From: Chthoniobacterales bacterium
GTDB taxonomy: Bacteria > Verrucomicrobiota > Verrucomicrobiia > Chthoniobacterales > UBA10450
NCBI GenBank assembly: GCA_013812515.1
Contig: JACCTI010000105.1
Coordinates: forward strand, 1 to 5,688
Direction of reading: 5' to 3'
DNA length: 5,688 nucleotides
In this document: positions 5,152 to 5,688 of the stretch, in pieces
Layout of the letters: each line of letters opens with the position of its first letter
Numbering within the stretch: position 1 is the first letter of the stretch
Position numbers and translations under genes: made by a program
The notes under the pieces: generated by a model
The model's input: the letters and a program-made list of their open reading frames with translations, nothing else
What the model was told of the DNA's origin: nothing
The model's database searches: none

Positions 5152-5688
5152 CTACTTCGCTTTCTCCAGTTCGTCGGCCAGCGCATTAGCGTCGTACACC
5201 TTCCGCAATGCCTCACCGATCGCGGCGGAATCCACACTGACCGCTCGCGCCTGCTTCTCCGAATACGTGCAGTCGAGCACGAGCGACTGGATGTTGCCAT
5301 CGAAGATGATCCCGACGAACTCGTTCGCTTTGTTCGTCACCGGGCTGCCGCTGTTTCCTCCAATAATATCGGCGGTGGAAACAAAGTTGAACGGCGTGTT
5401 CATGTTCAGCTTTCCTTTGCGATCGAGCCAGCGCTTGGGCAGGTCGAAGGGCGGCTCGTTGTTGTGCTCGGCGGCACGTTGATAGAGGCCGGCGAATGTG
5501 GTTAGCGCTGGTAATTGCTTCCCGTTTTCTTCATACCCGCGCAGGGGACCATACGAAAGCCGGAGCGTAAAAGTGGCATCGGGGTAATTGCTTGTGCCCT
5601 CAATCGCGAAGCGCGCTTTCGCGATCTCCGCGTAGGCCTGCTGTTTCGTTTCATCCTGCGCCTCCCAAACCTTCCGCGCGTCGCGCGC
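5152..5688 (-). CDS. S46 family dipeptidyl peptidase, C-terminal part (N-terminus beyond window)
   Basis: The reverse frame is open from 5688 to the TAG at 5152-5154, giving the last 178 residues. S46 peptidases (DPP7/DPP11, roughly 700 residues) remove dipeptides from peptide N-termini and are usually exported. Recognisable family blocks are YPDATFTLRLSYGPLRGYEE (about 35-54), the conserved MNTPFNFVSTADIIGGNSGSP (96-116) carrying the catalytic serine S113 in the chymotrypsin-like GNSGSP motif, VGIIFDGNIQSL, and RAVSVDSAAIGEALRKVYDA near the C-terminus. M96 (codon 5401-5403) is internal, not the start. The catalytic His and Asp and any signal peptide are in the missing upstream part. Residue G131 lies 18 positions after the serine. 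In characterised enzymes that position is Arg in DPP11 (acidic P1) and Gly in DPP7 (hydrophobic P1), so this one looks DPP7-like. The gene converges on the hydrolase operon. Confidence 0.94.
   Translation of the reverse strand, partial: ARDARKVWEAQDETKQQAYAEIAKARFAIEGTSNYPDATFTLRLSYGPLRGYEENGKQLPALTTFAGLYQRAAEHNNEPPFDLPKRWLDRKGKLNMNTPFNFVSTADIIGGNSGSPVTNKANEFVGIIFDGNIQSLVLDCTYSEKQARAVSVDSAAIGEALRKVYDANALADELEKAK

Overview
The window is about 5.7 kb of moderately GC-rich bacterial chromosome with densely packed genes of housekeeping or accessory type. No ribosomal or transfer RNA, insertion sequence, CRISPR array or phage gene is visible. The gene mix is a bacterial NHEJ Ku, an S46 dipeptidyl peptidase, an exported dienelactone-hydrolase-like protein, weak or absent Shine-Dalgarno sequences, and a GTAGCCAC/GTGGCTAC-bounded extragenic element. 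Together these suggest a soil-type Verrucomicrobiota bacterium, with Acidobacteriota as the main alternative. This is inference from gene content and general familiarity, not a database match.

Layout, left to right. (1) 1-843 (+): Ku, lacking only its first few codons at the window edge. (2) 844-1016: convergent intergenic stretch with nested inverted repeats. (3) 1017-3524 (-): a three-gene leftward cluster, read in the order DUF72/YecE-like protein (3524-2790), HI0933/YhiN-type FAD oxidoreductase (2707-1478) and a small YkgJ-type cysteine-cluster protein (1463-1017). (4) 3525-3825: a 301-base divergent intergenic region that must hold the promoters of both flanking units. (5) 3826-5066 (+): a tight two-gene operon of a DoxX-family membrane protein and a signal-peptide-bearing dienelactone hydrolase, separated by 5 bases. 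(6) 5067-5151: a convergent intergenic spacer almost filled by an inverted-repeat element. (7) 5152-5688 (-): the C-terminal 178 residues of an S46 family dipeptidyl peptidase, including its catalytic serine, running off the right edge.

The genes fall into separate jobs. Ku acts in double-strand break repair. The leftward cluster pairs a flavoenzyme with a likely metal-binding Cys protein, plus a TIM-barrel protein of unknown role. The rightward operon couples a small membrane protein to an exported hydrolase. The peptidase trims dipeptides from peptides outside the cytoplasm. I found no clear new multi-gene system. The most useful leads are the flavoprotein/YkgJ pairing, the CxxC around the nucleophile of the exported hydrolase, the glycine-type specificity residue of the S46 peptidase, and the extragenic repeat.
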